In this document: in pieces, positions 34,961-44,111 of the stretch
Numbering within the stretch: the first letter of the stretch is position 1
Layout: the number at the start of each line of letters is the position of its first letter
From: Planomonospora sp. ID67723
GTDB lineage: Bacteria; Actinomycetota; Actinomycetes; Streptosporangiales; Streptosporangiaceae
DNA: 64,000 bases
Direction of reading: 5' to 3'
Assembly: GCF_015711605.1 (NCBI RefSeq)
Contig: NZ_JABTEZ010000001.1
Span: 1,640,001-1,704,000 of the forward strand
Made by a program: the position numbers and the translations under genes
Notes under the pieces: model-generated
Told to the model about the DNA's origin: nothing
Database searches by the model: none
What the model saw: only the letters and a program-made list of their open reading frames with translations

Positions 34961-35774
34961 CGAGCTGGAGTCCCGGCTCCTCGCGCTCGGCGAGTCCGTC
35001 GAGGTGGCCTGCCCGGCCCCCGCCGACGTGGCGCGAGCCGTACGGGCCCGCCTCGAAGCCCTTCCCGCCGGGTCCGGTCACCTCCCCCCGGACCTTCCGC
35101 AGGACGCGCCTGGCGCGCCGCACCCCCACCGCTCGTGGAGTCTCCTGCCGGCGCCGTGGCGGCTGCGGGGGGCGCGCAGGACGCCGCCCGGCTCCCGGGT
35201 ACGGCGGCGCGTCGCGGTCGCGGTGACCGCCGCCCTCGTCGCCCTGTTCTTCGGCGCCACCCCCGTCGGGCGGACCGCCGTGGTCGAGATCCTCAGGTTC
35301 GCCGGGGTCGAGCTGCGCATCGGGAACCCCGGCCCGCTGCCGTCCGGAACACCGCACCCGCTGCCCCGCGAGGGGCGGAGCAGCCTGGAGGAGGCCCGCC
35401 AGCGGGTCGCGTTCCCGATCGCCGTCCCCGCGGAGCTGGGCGAGCCCGACGAGGTCAGGGTCAGCGACGGCGGCAGGGTCGTCTCGCTGCTGTGGCCCGG
35501 CGTCAGGCTCGACCAGTACGACGGCGCCCTCCAGGTGGTCTTCCGCAAGGAGCTGGGCCCACCCTGGCCCGAGGAGGTCAACGTGGACGGCTTCCCGGGA
35601 TCGTGGATCCCGGCGCACCACAGCCTGTCCTACCGGCCCCGCGGGGGCGGGCCGCCGGTCGCGGCCCGGATCGCCGGGCCCACCCTCATCTGGCAGCGGG
35701 GACAGGTCGGGCTGCGCCTGGAAGGCGTCACGGACCCGACCCGGGCCGTGGAGATCGCCCGCTCGGTCCGCTGA
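34947..35774 (+). CDS. Membrane protein partner of ECF sigma (putative anti-sigma)
   Basis: A 275-residue protein. A GAGGAGG ribosome site lies inside the sigma gene, and GTG 34947 overlaps the sigma reading frame by 14 bp. A cytoplasmic N-terminus (about 1-85) precedes one helix (VAVAVTAALVALFFGATPVG, about 88-107), followed by an extracytoplasmic domain with VAFPIAVPAELGEPDEVRVS, resembling DUF4367-like folds of sigma regulators. No zinc-binding HxxxCxxC is seen. Its role as anti-sigma is inferred from position and topology. Confidence 0.65.
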   Translation: MTSPDELESRLLALGESVEVACPAPADVARAVRARLEALPAGSGHLPPDLPQDAPGAPHPHRSWSLLPAPWRLRGARRTPPGSRVRRRVAVAVTAALVALFFGATPVGRTAVVEILRFAGVELRIGNPGPLPSGTPHPLPREGRSSLEEARQRVAFPIAVPAELGEPDEVRVSDGGRVVSLLWPGVRLDQYDGALQVVFRKELGPPWPEEVNVDGFPGSWIPAHHSLSYRPRGGGPPVAARIAGPTLIWQRGQVGLRLEGVTDPTRAVEIARSVR

Positions 35775-35815
35775 CCTCCCCGCCCGCCCCGGCACGGCGC
35801 ACGCGGCGGGCCCGG

Positions 35816-36835
35816 TCAGCCCGCCGCCGCCAGCCAGTCGTCGACTCCCCGCAGCATGTCCTTGCGCACCGTCTCCGGAGCCGCCGACCCCCGGATCGAC
35901 TGCCGCGCCAGCTCGGCCAGCTCCGCGTCGCGGAAGCCGTACACCTGCCTGGCCAGCTCGTACTGGGCCAGCAGCCGCGAGCCGAACAGCAGCGGGTCGT
36001 CGGCGCCCAGCGCGATCGGCACCCCCGCCTCGAACAGCCGCCGCAGCGGCACGTCCTCGGCCCGCTCGGCCACCCCGAGCCCGACGTTCGACATCGGGCA
36101 GACCTCGCACGTGATCCGCCGCTCGGCCAGCAGCTCCATCAGCGGGGGCGACTCCGCCGCCCGCACCCCGTGCCCCAGGCGGTCCGCGCCCAGGTCCTCC
36201 ACGCACTCGGCCACGCTCGCCGCACCCAGCAGTTCCCCGCCGTGGGGAACCGCCAGCAGCCCCGCTCCCCTGGCGATCCGGAAGGCACGGTCGAAGTCAC
36301 GGGCCCGCCCCCGGCGCTCGTCGTTGGAGAGCCCGAACCCGACCACGCCCCGGTCCATGTACTGCACGGCGAGGCGGGCCAGCGTCCTGGCGTCCAGCGG
36401 ATGCCGGGTCCGGTTGGCGGCCACCACCACGGCGATCCCGATCCCCGCGTGCTCGGCCGCCCGGTCCACGGCGTCCAGCATCAGCTCCATCGTGGCCGTG
36501 AGCCCGCCGAACCGCTGGGCGTACCCCGAGGGGTCCACCTGGATCTCCAGCCAGGCCGACCCCTCGGCCGCCTCGTCCTCGGCGGTCTCGCGCATCAGCC
36601 GGTAGATGTCCTCCGGACGGCGCAGCACCGAGCGTGCGATGTCGTACAGCCGCTGGAACCGGAACCAGCCCCGCTCGTCGGTGGCCCTCAGCTTGGGCGG
36701 CCAGTCCTGCTCCAGCGCGTCGGGAAGGTGCAGACCCTGCTCGCGGGCCAGCTCCACGAGGGTGGTGTGTCTCATGGAACCGGTGAAGTGCAGGTGCAGG
36801 TGGGCCTTGGGCAGTTCGCTGAGGGGACGTGGCAT
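35816..36835 (-). CDS. add: Adenosine deaminase
   Basis: A 339-residue metal-dependent deaminase converting adenosine to inosine in purine salvage. It has the zinc-binding HxH (KAHLHLHFTGS), the His/Glu region AVPHGGELLG with Glu, DRLGHGVRA, CPMSNVGLG and the catalytic Asp pair in GADDPLLFGS. The ATG at 36835 matches the family N-terminus MPRPLSELPKAHLHLH; in-frame sequence upstream to 37015 looks untranslated. It is divergent from the SigE-like factor. Confidence 0.9.
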   Translation of the reverse strand: MPRPLSELPKAHLHLHFTGSMRHTTLVELAREQGLHLPDALEQDWPPKLRATDERGWFRFQRLYDIARSVLRRPEDIYRLMRETAEDEAAEGSAWLEIQVDPSGYAQRFGGLTATMELMLDAVDRAAEHAGIGIAVVVAANRTRHPLDARTLARLAVQYMDRGVVGFGLSNDERRGRARDFDRAFRIARGAGLLAVPHGGELLGAASVAECVEDLGADRLGHGVRAAESPPLMELLAERRITCEVCPMSNVGLGVAERAEDVPLRRLFEAGVPIALGADDPLLFGSRLLAQYELARQVYGFRDAELAELARQSIRGSAAPETVRKDMLRGVDDWLAAAG

Positions 36836-36879
36836 TTCAACATGGTGCCGTACCACCGCCGTCCCGGGGTGATTCTTGG

Positions 36880-36909
36880 TCTCAACCTGACGCGTCTCAA
36901 CCTGACGCG
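36880..36909. repeat. Tandem duplicate of a 15-bp unit in the add/sigma intergenic region
   Basis: TCTCAACCTGACGCG occurs twice head-to-tail with no spacer (36880-36894, 36895-36909), 38 bp before the sigma start. It could be a pair of binding sites or an ECF -35/-10 duplication (CGTC-like elements). Confidence 0.6.
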
Positions 36910-36947
36910 GCCCCCGTGCGTTGGGGAGGGCGAAAGGGGACCCGCTG

Positions 36948-37448
36948 ATGACGGAAGAAGATGAGGCGGCCTTCGACGAGTTCCTGGCCGCCCGCAGTAC
37001 GGCGCTGCTGCGCACCGCGATCCTGGTCTGCGGCGCGTCGCAGCACGACGCCGAGGACCTGGTGCAGCACGCGCTGGAGAAGGTCTACCGGCACTGGAGC
37101 CGAATCCGGCACGACAATCCCGAGTCCTACGCCCGCAGGGTCGTGGTCAACGCCGCGATCAGCGCCTCCCGCCGCCGGCGGGTGATCCAGGAGATCACCT
37201 TCGCCCGGCCGCCGGACACCCCGGCCGGCTCCCCGGACGTGGAGCTGCGCGACACGCTCCTGACGGAGCTGCGGAGGCTGCCCGCGCGGATGCGCGCGGT
37301 GCTGGTGCTGCGCTACTGGGAGGACCTGTCGGAGAACGAGACCGCCGCGCTCATGGGCTGCTCGGCGGGGACCGTGAAGAGCCAGGCCGCACGGGGGCTG
37401 GCCAGGATCCGCGAGCGGATGGGCACGCGGGAAGGAGCACTGGGATGA
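36948..37448 (+). CDS. SigE-family ECF sigma factor
   Basis: A 166-residue sigma factor of the compact actinobacterial SigE-like type. Region 2 has FDEFLAARSTALLRTAILVCG and AEDLVQHALEKVYRHWSRIR; region 4 has LPARMRAVLVLRYWEDLSENETAALMGCSAGTVKSQAARGLARIRE. ATG 36948 is chosen (GGGGA upstream); residues added by starting at 36921 look unrelated. The stop overlaps the downstream start by 4 bp. Confidence 0.88.
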   Translation: MTEEDEAAFDEFLAARSTALLRTAILVCGASQHDAEDLVQHALEKVYRHWSRIRHDNPESYARRVVVNAAISASRRRRVIQEITFARPPDTPAGSPDVELRDTLLTELRRLPARMRAVLVLRYWEDLSENETAALMGCSAGTVKSQAARGLARIRERMGTREGALG

Positions 37449-38416
37449 GGCTTGAGGACGAGCTGGCCGACGCGATGGAGGCGCACGTCGCGGACGTTCG
37501 CGCCACGCCGTCGATGGGCGCGGCGATCCGCCGCCGCCACCGCGCGCACCGGACCCGGTTTCGCACGGCGGGCGCCGCGCTGGTCACCGCCGCCGTCGCC
37601 GGAGCGGTCCCGGTCTACCTGGCGGTGAACGCGGGCCCGGCCGCCGCGCCCGGCCCGGCCGCCGGGCCCACCGCCGACGCGAGGGCCACCCAGCTCCAGG
37701 AGGTGGCGGTCCCGAAGGTCGTCGGCATGCCGGTGAAGGAGGCGGTCGCCGTGATGGAGCGGGCCGGGCTCGGGGCGACGGTCGAGGGCGACGGGGGAGC
37801 CGGCGGCCGGGTGGCGGCGCAGGACCCCGCCGCGGGACAGCGGGTCCCGGCGGGGCACGGCGTCGTGCTGACCTCGGCCGCGATCCCCGACCCGTCGCTG
37901 AACCCGGCTCCCACCGACGGTCCGTCCACCGGGGACGCGGCACCGAAGATCCCGGACGACCTCGGTGACCTCGGCGACGGCAGGAAGTTCGGCGGCGTCG
38001 AGTTCGGCTACCTGCCCGAGGGCCTGAAGTGGGGCGAGGGGTCGGTCAAGGACGGCTTCGGTGCGACCAGCTACAGCACCTGGTGGGTCGAGGCCGGTCT
38101 GGACCCGGGCATGTACAGCGTGCAGGCCGTCGTCTACCGCGGAGGCGCCGCGACCCAGGTCGCCAAGCGGATGAAGGGCTACCGCGAGCAGGGCGCCCGG
38201 CCCGTCGGGATCGACGGCAAGCAGGTCTACATCGTCCGGGCGGGCGAGGCGGCGGACCGGATCGAGGAGAGCGGCACCCCGACCGCCGTCTGGACCGAGC
38301 GCCGGGGACTGGCGGTCGAGGTCATGCTGAGCCCCGACTACGCCACCAAGCTGACCGAGGACGGCGCGGAGAGGGAGATGAGGAAGATCATCGAAGGTCT
38401 CGCCCCCACGGAGTGA
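37445..38416 (+). CDS. PASTA-domain membrane protein paired with SigE-like factor
   Basis: A 323-residue protein cotranslated with the sigma factor (ATGA overlap). It has a cytoplasmic N-terminus (about 1-40), one helix (about 41-63), and a PASTA-like domain (about 88-145: VPKVVGMPVKEAVAVMERAGL ... AQDPAAGQRVPAGHGVVLT). The C-terminal extracytoplasmic domain (about 170-322) contains VEFGYLPEGLKWG. PASTA domains bind peptidoglycan or beta-lactams in kinases and PBPs, so a cell-wall-sensing anti-sigma role is plausible but inferred. Confidence 0.72.
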   Translation: MRLEDELADAMEAHVADVRATPSMGAAIRRRHRAHRTRFRTAGAALVTAAVAGAVPVYLAVNAGPAAAPGPAAGPTADARATQLQEVAVPKVVGMPVKEAVAVMERAGLGATVEGDGGAGGRVAAQDPAAGQRVPAGHGVVLTSAAIPDPSLNPAPTDGPSTGDAAPKIPDDLGDLGDGRKFGGVEFGYLPEGLKWGEGSVKDGFGATSYSTWWVEAGLDPGMYSVQAVVYRGGAATQVAKRMKGYREQGARPVGIDGKQVYIVRAGEAADRIEESGTPTAVWTERRGLAVEVMLSPDYATKLTEDGAEREMRKIIEGLAPTE

Positions 38417-38433
38417 CCGCCGCCCCGCGACCC

Positions 38434-38532
38434 GGGTACGGCTCCCGCACCCCGAGCAGCCGGGAGCCGTACCCGCCCGCGCGGCCGGGGAACCGCGCAC
38501 GGAGGCCGCGGTTCCCCGGCCGCGCGGGCGGG
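38434..38532 (+). terminator. Double hairpin with a 26-bp perfect stem
   Basis: Hairpin 1 has a 14-bp stem (38434-38447 with 38461-38474). Hairpin 2 has a 26-bp perfect stem (38472-38497 with 38507-38532, 9-nt loop). The two share bases 38472-38474, so they partly exclude each other. They close the sigma/PASTA operon, 120 bp before the STAND regulator. Confidence 0.7.
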
Positions 38533-38656
38533 ACGAGAAGCGCAAAGCGGTCAACGTTCGGGGAAATCCGCCGACGGGGTTCCGCGCGCACGTGCATCCG
38601 TGCGACCGTGAGTACACCAATGGTTATGACGCAGTTATGACGATGCCGGGGCCGTT

Positions 38657-40612
38657 ATGGGAGCAGAGGTCTTCGTCGGCAGGCAGACGGAGCTGGCCGA
38701 CATCTGCAGCCTGCTCGGGAGAGCGCGCCATGTCACCCTGACCGGCCCCGCCGGCGCGGGCAAGAGCCGCCTCGCGCTGCGCCTGGCCGAGACCCTGGAG
38801 CGCGACTCGCCGGGATACGTCCACGTCCTCGACCTGTCCGAGGCCCCCGACGACCTGCGCGTCCTGACCAGGATGCTCGCCGACGCGATCGGCGCCCGCG
38901 GGCGCCCGGGCGTTCCGGTGATGGCGTCCGTGGTCAACGAGCTCATGTCCAGCCCGGGGCTGGTCGTCCTGGACGGATGCGACCGGGTCGCCGGGACCGC
39001 CGGCACCCTCGTGGACCGGCTCCTGTGGTCGGTCGGCGGCCTGCGCGTCCTGGCCACCGGCAGACAGCGGCTGGGCTTCCCGCGGGAGCAGGTCTACCCG
39101 GTCGGCGCCCTGCCGGTGGCCGACGCCGTGGACCTGCTCCTCGCGCTCGCCGGGGACAGGCTCGGCGCAGCCGATCCGGCGGAGCTCTGCCGGCGGCTCG
39201 ACAACCTCCCGCTGGCGATCGAGCTCGCGGCGGCCGGCTCCGGCCCCGCCGCAGCCGGCCTCTCCGCGGATCCGGTCGGCCTGCACGACGCGTTCGCCCT
39301 CAGCCACGAGCTGTGCGACGCCGCCGAACGCCTCGTCTGGGCACGGATGTCGGTCTTCTCCGGGAGCTTCGACGCCGAGGCCGCCCAGTACGTCTGCGCC
39401 GCGGACGACCTCACCGACGGCCAGGTCCTCGACGCGCTGCTCGCCCTGACCGACAGATCCGTCCTCTTCCAGGAGAAGGACGGCCCCGGCATCCGCTACC
39501 GCCTGCTCGGTGCCGTCCGCCGGTTCGGCGCCGCCCGGCTGGAGGAGCTGGGCGAGGGCCGCGCGACCCGCGACCGCCACCGTGACTTCTTCCTGGGCCT
39601 GTCCGTCCGCTCGGCCGAGGGGTGGCGGAACGAGCCCCTGGTCTGGTACCGCAGGCTCGTCCCCGACCTCGACAACCTGTGCCAGGCGGTCGACCACTGC
39701 TACGCCGCCCCCGCGGACCGCCGCAAGGGCCTGGAGATCGTCGCCCACCTGTGGTTCCTGTGGGTCTGCTGCGGCCGCTACACCGTCGGGGACGACCTGC
39801 TCCGGCGAGGTCTGGAGGCGGAGACCGAGCTCGGTCCCGAGCGGCTCAAGGCGCTGTGGCTGCATGCCTGGATGTCGATCCAGCGCGGCGACCTCGACCA
39901 CGCCGAGCGCACCCTCGCCGAGTGCGAGATCAGCACCGGAGACTGGGACCTCACCGCCTACCTCAGCCACTTCCGTGCCCACATGGCCGTGGCCAGGGGC
40001 GACGTGGGCGAGGCCATGCGGCTCATCAAGGAGGCCAGGACCCGCCACCGCTCGACCGGCGACGTCTTCCCCGGCTTCCTGCCCACCTACATCGTCGTGG
40101 CCACCGTCCTGATGCTCGCCGAACGGCATGAGGAGGCCGTCTCCGTCCTGCACGAGGGACGCGAGCTGTGCGGCTCCTGCGGCGACTACTGGACCCGCGC
40201 CCGCCTCGACCTGCTCCTCGCCCAGGCCGAGCACCTCCTGGGCAACGTCGCCGCGGCCGCCGCCTCCGCCCGGGAGGCCCTGCGCGGAGCCCGGCTGTTC
40301 GACGACGGCATCTCCCTCACGGAGGGGATCGAGACCTTCGCGGTGATCGCCGAGAACGACGGGGACGACGCGCTGGCCACGGTCCTGCTGGCCGCCGCCG
40401 CGGCCGGCAGGAGGGCGGGGACGCTCGTCAGCCGCTCACCCCTGCTGGCGGACATGCTGGAGCGGTCCGAGGCGCGGCTGCGGGGCCGTACCGACGAGAA
40501 GGAGTACGAGCGGCTCATCGAGCTGGGACACGCGACCTGCCTGCGGGGCGCGGTGGAGTACGCGCTCCAGGGCGTCGTCGAGGGCCCCGGCGAGCCGGAG
40601 CCCGAAGACTGA
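38657..40612 (+). CDS. STAND/AfsR-like ATPase with TPR repeats, no DNA-binding domain
   Basis: A 651-residue protein. The NB-ARC-like ATPase (about 1-230) has Walker A TLTGPAGAGKSRLAL and Walker B GLVVLDGCDRV. A winged segment and TPR-like repeats (about 270-640) follow, for example LARAHMAVARGDVGEAMRLIKEA-type units and ARLDLLLAQAEHLLGNVAAAAASAREAL. It resembles the C-terminal two-thirds of AfsR/SARP regulators but has neither the N-terminal OmpR/BTAD nor a C-terminal LuxR domain. It may act through partner proteins. Start at ATG 38657 has a weak ribosome site. Confidence 0.75.
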   Translation: MGAEVFVGRQTELADICSLLGRARHVTLTGPAGAGKSRLALRLAETLERDSPGYVHVLDLSEAPDDLRVLTRMLADAIGARGRPGVPVMASVVNELMSSPGLVVLDGCDRVAGTAGTLVDRLLWSVGGLRVLATGRQRLGFPREQVYPVGALPVADAVDLLLALAGDRLGAADPAELCRRLDNLPLAIELAAAGSGPAAAGLSADPVGLHDAFALSHELCDAAERLVWARMSVFSGSFDAEAAQYVCAADDLTDGQVLDALLALTDRSVLFQEKDGPGIRYRLLGAVRRFGAARLEELGEGRATRDRHRDFFLGLSVRSAEGWRNEPLVWYRRLVPDLDNLCQAVDHCYAAPADRRKGLEIVAHLWFLWVCCGRYTVGDDLLRRGLEAETELGPERLKALWLHAWMSIQRGDLDHAERTLAECEISTGDWDLTAYLSHFRAHMAVARGDVGEAMRLIKEARTRHRSTGDVFPGFLPTYIVVATVLMLAERHEEAVSVLHEGRELCGSCGDYWTRARLDLLLAQAEHLLGNVAAAAASAREALRGARLFDDGISLTEGIETFAVIAENDGDDALATVLLAAAAAGRRAGTLVSRSPLLADMLERSEARLRGRTDEKEYERLIELGHATCLRGAVEYALQGVVEGPGEPEPED

Positions 40613-40651
40613 ACCGCCGCCGACGGGCTCCGCACACGGGGCGGGCCGGGT

Positions 40652-40673
40652 CCCGCCCCTCGCCAGGGGCGGG
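40652..40673. terminator. Bidirectional terminator between convergent genes
   Basis: CCCGCCCCT pairs with AGGGGCGGG (9 bp) around CGCC, between the STAND regulator and aminotransferase ends. Confidence 0.55.
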
Positions 40674-40678
40674 TACGG

Positions 40679-41884
40679 CTAGCGCGCGCCGGTCAGGAAC
40701 TTGGCGACCCGGTTGACGCCCTCGGCGAGGTCGTCGTCGCCGAGGGCGTAGGACAGGCGGAAGTAGCCCGGGGTGCCGAAGGCCTCGCCGGGGACGAGCG
40801 CGACCTCGGCCTCCTCAAGGATGATCTCGGCGAGCTCGGCGGAGGTCTGCGGGCGCCGCCCGCCGAAGTCCTTGCCCAGCAGCTCCTTGACCGAGGGGTA
40901 GGCGTAGAACGCGCCCTTCGGCTCGGGGCAGAGCACGCCCGGGATCTCGTTCAGCATGCGGACCATGGTCTGGCGGCGGCGGTCGAAGGCCTCGCGCATC
41001 CGCGCCACGGCCGACAGGTCGCCGGTGACGGCGGCCAGCGCGGCGGCCTGCGCGACGTTGGAGACGTTGGAGGTGGCGTGCGACTGCAGGTTGGTCGCGG
41101 CCTTGACGACGTCCTTCGGGCCGATCAGCCAGCCCACCCGCCAGCCGGTCATCGCGTAGGTCTTGGCGACGCCGTTCAGGATGACGACCCGGTCGCCCAG
41201 CTCGGGGACCGCGGTGGCGATGCTCGCGAAGCTCGCATCGCCGTAGGTGAGGTGCTCGTAGATCTCGTCGGTGACGACCCACAGGTCGTGCCCGGCGGCC
41301 CAGCGGCCGATCGCCTCGACCTGCTCCGGGCTGTAGACGGCGCCGGTCGGGTTGGACGGGGAGACGAACAGCAGGACCTTCGTGCGCTCGGTGCGGGCGG
41401 CCTCGAGCTGCTCGACGGTCGCGAGGTAGCCGGTGGTCTCGTCGGTCACGACGTCGACCTGGACGCCGCCGGCCAGCTTGATCGCCTCGGGGTAGGTCGT
41501 CCAGTAGGGGGCGACGACCAGGACCTCGTCACCCGGGTCCAGCAGCGTGGCGAACGCCTGGTAGACCGCCTGCTTGCCGCCGTTGGTGATCAGCACCTGG
41601 GCCGCGTCCACCTGGTAGCCGGAGTCGCGGAGCGTCTTGTCGGCGACGGCCTGCTTGAGCTCGGGGAGCCCGCCGGCGGGTGTGTACTTGTGGAACCTGG
41701 GGTTCCGGCAGGCCTCGACGGCGGCTTCGACGATGTAGTCCGGAGTCGGGAAGTCCGGCTCACCGGCGCCGAAGCCGATGACCGGGCGGCCCGCCGCCTT
41801 CATCGCCTTGGCCTTGGCGTCCACGGCGAGCGTGGCGGACTCGGAGATCGCGGAGATGCGCGCGGAGATGCGAGGACGGGTCAT
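40679..41884 (-). CDS. aspC: Aspartate aminotransferase (class I PLP)
   Basis: A 401-residue class I/II aminotransferase of the prokaryotic Ib type. It has the substrate clamp [26 protein letters not shown], the cofactor Tyr/Asp stretch [10 protein letters not shown], and the PLP-lysine motif [16 protein letters not shown]. The ATG is at 41884. Position next to tRNA-Trp and secE is common in streptomycetes and relatives, though other substrates in the family are possible. Confidence 0.9.
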   Translation of the reverse strand: MTRPRISARISAISESATLAVDAKAKAMKAAGRPVIGFGAGEPDFPTPDYIVEAAVEACRNPRFHKYTPAGGLPELKQAVADKTLRDSGYQVDAAQVLITNGGKQAVYQAFATLLDPGDEVLVVAPYWTTYPEAIKLAGGVQVDVVTDETTGYLATVEQLEAARTERTKVLLFVSPSNPTGAVYSPEQVEAIGRWAAGHDLWVVTDEIYEHLTYGDASFASIATAVPELGDRVVILNGVAKTYAMTGWRVGWLIGPKDVVKAATNLQSHATSNVSNVAQAAALAAVTGDLSAVARMREAFDRRRQTMVRMLNEIPGVLCPEPKGAFYAYPSVKELLGKDFGGRRPQTSAELAEIILEEAEVALVPGEAFGTPGYFRLSYALGDDDLAEGVNRVAKFLTGAR

Positions 41885-42137
41885 GCCTCCATGGTTACAG
41901 ACCCGTCGTCCCGTTCCGGTGTTTATCCATCATCCGGACGGGGCGTGTACGGCCTGCGGGCCCCGCCGTACAAGGACTTCGGAGAGGCGTGACCTGCATG
42001 ATCGGTTTTCGGTTCGACGTGGCGGCCATTCCTGCGTAGACTCCGGCGTGGCCTCATCGCCGAGTGCGTGATCGGTGGTCGGGCTGATGAGTCACGGACA
42101 AACTTCGGGTCAACCGAGGTATGGTGGTTCATGTCTT

Positions 42138-42210
42138 AGGGCACTAGCGCAATTGGTAGCGCACCGGTCTCCAAAACCGGCGGTTGGGGGTTCGAGTCCC
42201 TCGTGCCCTG
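42138..42210 (+). tRNA. tRNA-Trp (CCA)
   Basis: The 73-nt sequence folds into a cloverleaf. The acceptor stem is AGGGCAC/GTGCCCT with discriminator G, the anticodon stem CCGGT/ACCGG encloses loop CTCCAAA (anticodon CCA), and the T arm is GGGGG-TTCGAGT-CCCTC-like. The 3' CCA is not encoded. It directly precedes secE-nusG, the classic actinobacterial order. Confidence 0.97.
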
Positions 42211-42285
42211 CGAGGAGCGGTCCGCGCATCAGGGCGTCTAGCGCGCCGCAGATATGCGTTGGATACGACAGATCGGGTGAGGACT

Positions 42286-42540
42286 GTGGCGATCGACACG
42301 CGCGGCGAAACCGCAGACAAGCCGAGCGGTGAGAAGAAGACTAAGCGCACTTCTCCCGCCCTCTTCTATCGGCAGATTGTCGCTGAGCTGCACAAGGTCA
42401 TCTGGCCGACGCGCAAGGAACTCATCTCTTACACGATCGTCGTCCTGGTCTTCGTTCTGATCATGGTCGGGATCGTGGCTGGGCTCGACGCGCTGTTCAC
42501 CGAGGGCGTGCTGAGGATCTTCGGCGGAACCGGGTCCTGA
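42286..42540 (+). CDS. secE: Preprotein translocase subunit SecE
   Basis: An 84-residue inner-membrane subunit of the Sec translocon. The GTG at 42286 follows GGGTGAGGA. A charged N-terminus ([12 protein letters not shown]) leads to the SecE motif [24 protein letters not shown] and one transmembrane helix (about 50-70). It sits between tRNA-Trp and nusG. Confidence 0.95.
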   Translation: MAIDTRGETADKPSGEKKTKRTSPALFYRQIVAELHKVIWPTRKELISYTIVVLVFVLIMVGIVAGLDALFTEGVLRIFGGTGS

Positions 42541-42626
42541 GCAGGCGTCCGGCGGGTCGCTCCGCCGCGTGGCCCATTCCCTCCGCACAACCAGTCAGCC
42601 CATCGACGAAAAGAGAAAGAGCCACC

Positions 42627-43472
42627 GTGTCCGAGTCTTCACAGCCGGCCGGCGAGTCCCGCGACGAGTGGGAGGGCGAGCCGGAAGAGGCCATCGACGC
42701 CGCGGGGGATTCGCTCGACGAGTCCGATGAGAAGGACACCGAGGCCGCGGAGGATTCGTTCGACGAGACGGACTCCGAGGCCGCGGAGGATTCGTTCGAC
42801 GAGTCCGGTGAGGCGGACGCCGAGGACGAGACCGAGGAGGCCCCGGTCGGCGCCGTCGACGAGGACGGCGACGTCCTTCCCGACGTCGACCCGGTCGAGG
42901 AGTTCAAGCGCCAGCTGCGCGGTCAGTACGGCGAGTGGTACGTCATCCACTCCTACGCCGGTTACGAGAACCGCGTGAAGGCCAACATCGAGACCCGCAC
43001 GCAGTCCCTCAACATGGAGGACTACATCTTCCAGGTCGAGGTGCCCACGCACCACGTGACCGAGGTGAAGAGCGGCAAGCGGCAGCTCGTCAAGGAGCGG
43101 GTGCTGCCCGGCTACGTGCTGGTCCGCATGGAGCTGACCGACGAGTCCTGGTCCGCGGTGCGCAACACCCCCGGCGTGACCGGTTTCGTCGGCCTGTCGA
43201 ACAAGCCGAGCCCGCTGAGCATCGACGAGGTCGCCAAGCTGCTGGCCCCGGAGCCCAGCGAGGAGACCAAGAAGACGACCGCCAAGGCCTCGGCCGCGAC
43301 CGTCGACTTCGAGGTCGGCGAGTCCGTCACGGTCATGGACGGCCCCTTCGCCACGCTGCCCGCGACGGTCAGCGAGATCAGCGCCGAGTCGCAGAAGCTC
43401 AAGGTGCTGGTGTCGATCTTCGGTCGTGAGACGCCGGTCGAGCTGTCGTTCAACCAGGTCTCGAAGATCTGA
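42627..43472 (+). CDS. nusG: Transcription termination/antitermination factor NusG with acidic N-terminal repeat
   Basis: A 281-residue protein, longer than the roughly 180-residue E. coli form. The NGN domain (about 107-215) has [19 protein letters not shown] and [14 protein letters not shown]; the KOW domain (about 228-281) has [24 protein letters not shown]. Residues 1-95 form a strongly acidic, likely unstructured extension. It is encoded partly by two 29-bp direct repeats 36 bp apart (42739-42767 and 42775-42803, giving EAAEDSFDE twice). GTG start at 42627. Confidence 0.95.
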   Translation: MSESSQPAGESRDEWEGEPEEAIDAAGDSLDESDEKDTEAAEDSFDETDSEAAEDSFDESGEADAEDETEEAPVGAVDEDGDVLPDVDPVEEFKRQLRGQYGEWYVIHSYAGYENRVKANIETRTQSLNMEDYIFQVEVPTHHVTEVKSGKRQLVKERVLPGYVLVRMELTDESWSAVRNTPGVTGFVGLSNKPSPLSIDEVAKLLAPEPSEETKKTTAKASAATVDFEVGESVTVMDGPFATLPATVSEISAESQKLKVLVSIFGRETPVELSFNQVSKI

Positions 43473-43500
43473 CGCCGTCGCCTAAACTAAGACGTTCGGT

Positions 43501-43522
43501 GGCCGTGCTTCGCGAAGCGCGG
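43501..43522 (+). terminator. Small hairpin between nusG and rplK
   Basis: GGCCGTGCTT pairs with AAGCGCGGCC around CGCG (10 bp with one G-U pair), about 28 bp after the nusG stop. Confidence 0.45.
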
Positions 43523-43586
43523 CCTTCCGACATGCTCCCCGTGTCTGCGTGGGAGCCGCATCAACCGATAGGACCCGGAGAGAATC

Positions 43587-44018
43587 ATGCCTCCTAAGAA
43601 GAAGGTTGCGGCACTGGTCAAGGTTCAGCTCCCCGCTGGCCAGGCCACGCCCGCCCCGCCGGTCGGTACCGCCCTCGGTCCGCACGGCGTCAACATCATG
43701 GACTTCGTCAAGCAGTACAACGCTGCCACCGAGGCCCAGCGCGGCAACATCATCCCCGTCGAGATCACCATCTTCGAGGACCGCAGCTTCACCTTCATCA
43801 CGAAGACGCCCCCGGCGCCTGAGCTGATCAAGAAGGCCGCCGGTGTGGCGAAGGGCTCGCCCGTCCCGCAGAAGGACAAGGTCGGCAAGCTCACCAAGGA
43901 GCAGCTGCGCCAGATCGCCGAGACCAAGATGCAGGACCTCAACGCCAACGACATCGAGGCGGCCGAGAAGATCATCGCCGGCACCGCCCGGTCGATGGGC
44001 ATCACGATCGCCGACTAG
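43587..44018 (+). CDS. rplK: 50S ribosomal protein L11
   Basis: A 143-residue protein that binds 23S rRNA in the GTPase-associated centre. The sequence [41 protein letters not shown] is the usual N-terminal domain including the thiopeptide-site Pro residues, followed by the rRNA-binding C-terminus ([21 protein letters not shown]...ARSMGI). ATG at 43587. Confidence 0.98.
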   Translation: MPPKKKVAALVKVQLPAGQATPAPPVGTALGPHGVNIMDFVKQYNAATEAQRGNIIPVEITIFEDRSFTFITKTPPAPELIKKAAGVAKGSPVPQKDKVGKLTKEQLRQIAETKMQDLNANDIEAAEKIIAGTARSMGITIAD

Positions 44019-44111
44019 CCGTTCCCGGCGTCCGGCACGACAACTCGAAAAGTAAGTGGAGGGGCCAGCGCCGGCCCGTACCACGGACACTCGATCCACA
44101 GGAGTGAGCAA

